Made by a program: the position numbers and the translations under genes. From NCBI GenBank assembly GCA_946480565.1, contig CAMLKR010000141.1, positions 1 through 6,056 of the forward strand: a stretch of 6,056 bases of DNA, written 5' to 3'. Shown here one piece after another: positions 5,852 through 6,056 of this stretch. Numbering within the stretch: position 1 is the stretch's first letter; the number at the start of each line of letters is the position of its first letter. Under the pieces are notes generated by a model. The model was not told the DNA's origin and did no database searches. It saw nothing but the letters and a program-made list of their open reading frames with translations. Source of the DNA: an uncultured Arenimonas sp. GTDB taxonomy: Bacteria; Pseudomonadota; Gammaproteobacteria; Xanthomonadales; Xanthomonadaceae.

Positions 5852-6056
5852 ATTTCATCGTGGGCATCACGAATTCGGGATCGCGCACGCCGGTGGGCCA
5901 GCGTGCGGTGATGGTCTTGAGCCGGGTGTAGAAGCGCACGCCGTCGGGGCCGTGCATGTGCAGCGGGCCGAACAGGCTGCGCTTCCAGCCGCCGAAGCTG
6001 TGGAAGGCCATCGGCACCGGGATCGGCACATTGATGCCGACCATGCCGGCCTGCAC
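5850..6056 (-). CDS. mmsA: CoA-acylating methylmalonate-semialdehyde dehydrogenase, C-terminal end (partial)
   Basis: The frame is open from the right edge and stops with TGA at 5852-5850, giving the last 68-69 residues; the rest lies beyond the window. The segment [20 protein letters not shown] is characteristic of MmsA-type aldehyde dehydrogenases, and [22 protein letters not shown] followed by an ITARW segment completes the C-terminal oligomerisation region of this subfamily. These enzymes oxidise methylmalonate semialdehyde to propionyl-CoA and malonate semialdehyde to acetyl-CoA, using NAD+ and CoA, in valine, beta-alanine, pyrimidine and inositol breakdown. The catalytic Cys and NAD-binding parts are not in view. 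The Val at the window edge is encoded by GTG and should not be read as a start. The stop overlaps a possible ATG of the following exported gene by four bases, implying a shared transcript. Confidence 0.93.
   Translation of the reverse strand: MQAGMVGINVPIPVPMAFHSFGGWKRSLFGPLHMHGPDGVRFYTRLKTITARWPTGVRDPEFVMPTMK

Overview
This is a GC-rich window (roughly two thirds G+C by eye) with dense, mostly housekeeping or accessory-metabolism genes and strong third-position GC bias, which leaves long spurious frames on both strands. The gene set is a class I photolyase end, a wax ester synthase/DGAT-type acyltransferase, a DedA-rhodanese fusion, MsrA, a beta-class GST, an E. coli-like SpeB ureohydrolase and MmsA. 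It fits a high-GC aerobic gammaproteobacterium such as a Xanthomonadales or Nevskiales relative. That placement is an inference from gene content, not a match.

Layout. The plus strand carries, in order, the 3' end of a photolyase gene (1-231), a complete WS/DGAT-family acyltransferase (280-1731), a DedA-family membrane protein with a C-terminal rhodanese domain (1852-2769), a peptide methionine sulfoxide reductase MsrA (2868-3494) and a beta-class glutathione S-transferase with a GTG start (3574-4188). A strong rho-independent terminator (4213-4242) closes this side. The minus strand, read from the right edge, carries the 3' end of methylmalonate-semialdehyde dehydrogenase mmsA (5850-6056), a small exported protein resembling DUF3828 (5305-5841), and an agmatinase-type ureohydrolase (4253-5224). 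The two strands converge at the terminator.

How they fit together. The plus-strand genes share a loose damage and redox theme: DNA photorepair, methionine sulfoxide repair, glutathione chemistry and a sulfurtransferase domain. The acyltransferase would make wax esters or triacylglycerol for storage. The minus-strand trio looks like one transcription unit. The small exported gene overlaps or abuts the mmsA stop, and speB follows after 80 bases. A ureohydrolase beside MmsA may mean amine or guanidino-compound catabolism feeding a semialdehyde to acetyl-CoA or propionyl-CoA, but this is speculative.

I found no RNA genes, insertion sequences, CRISPR arrays, prophage or defence genes. No clearly new system is visible. 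The items most worth a second look are the DedA-rhodanese fusion with altered motifs, a short degenerate intergenic repeat before msrA, and the exported protein wedged between mmsA and speB.
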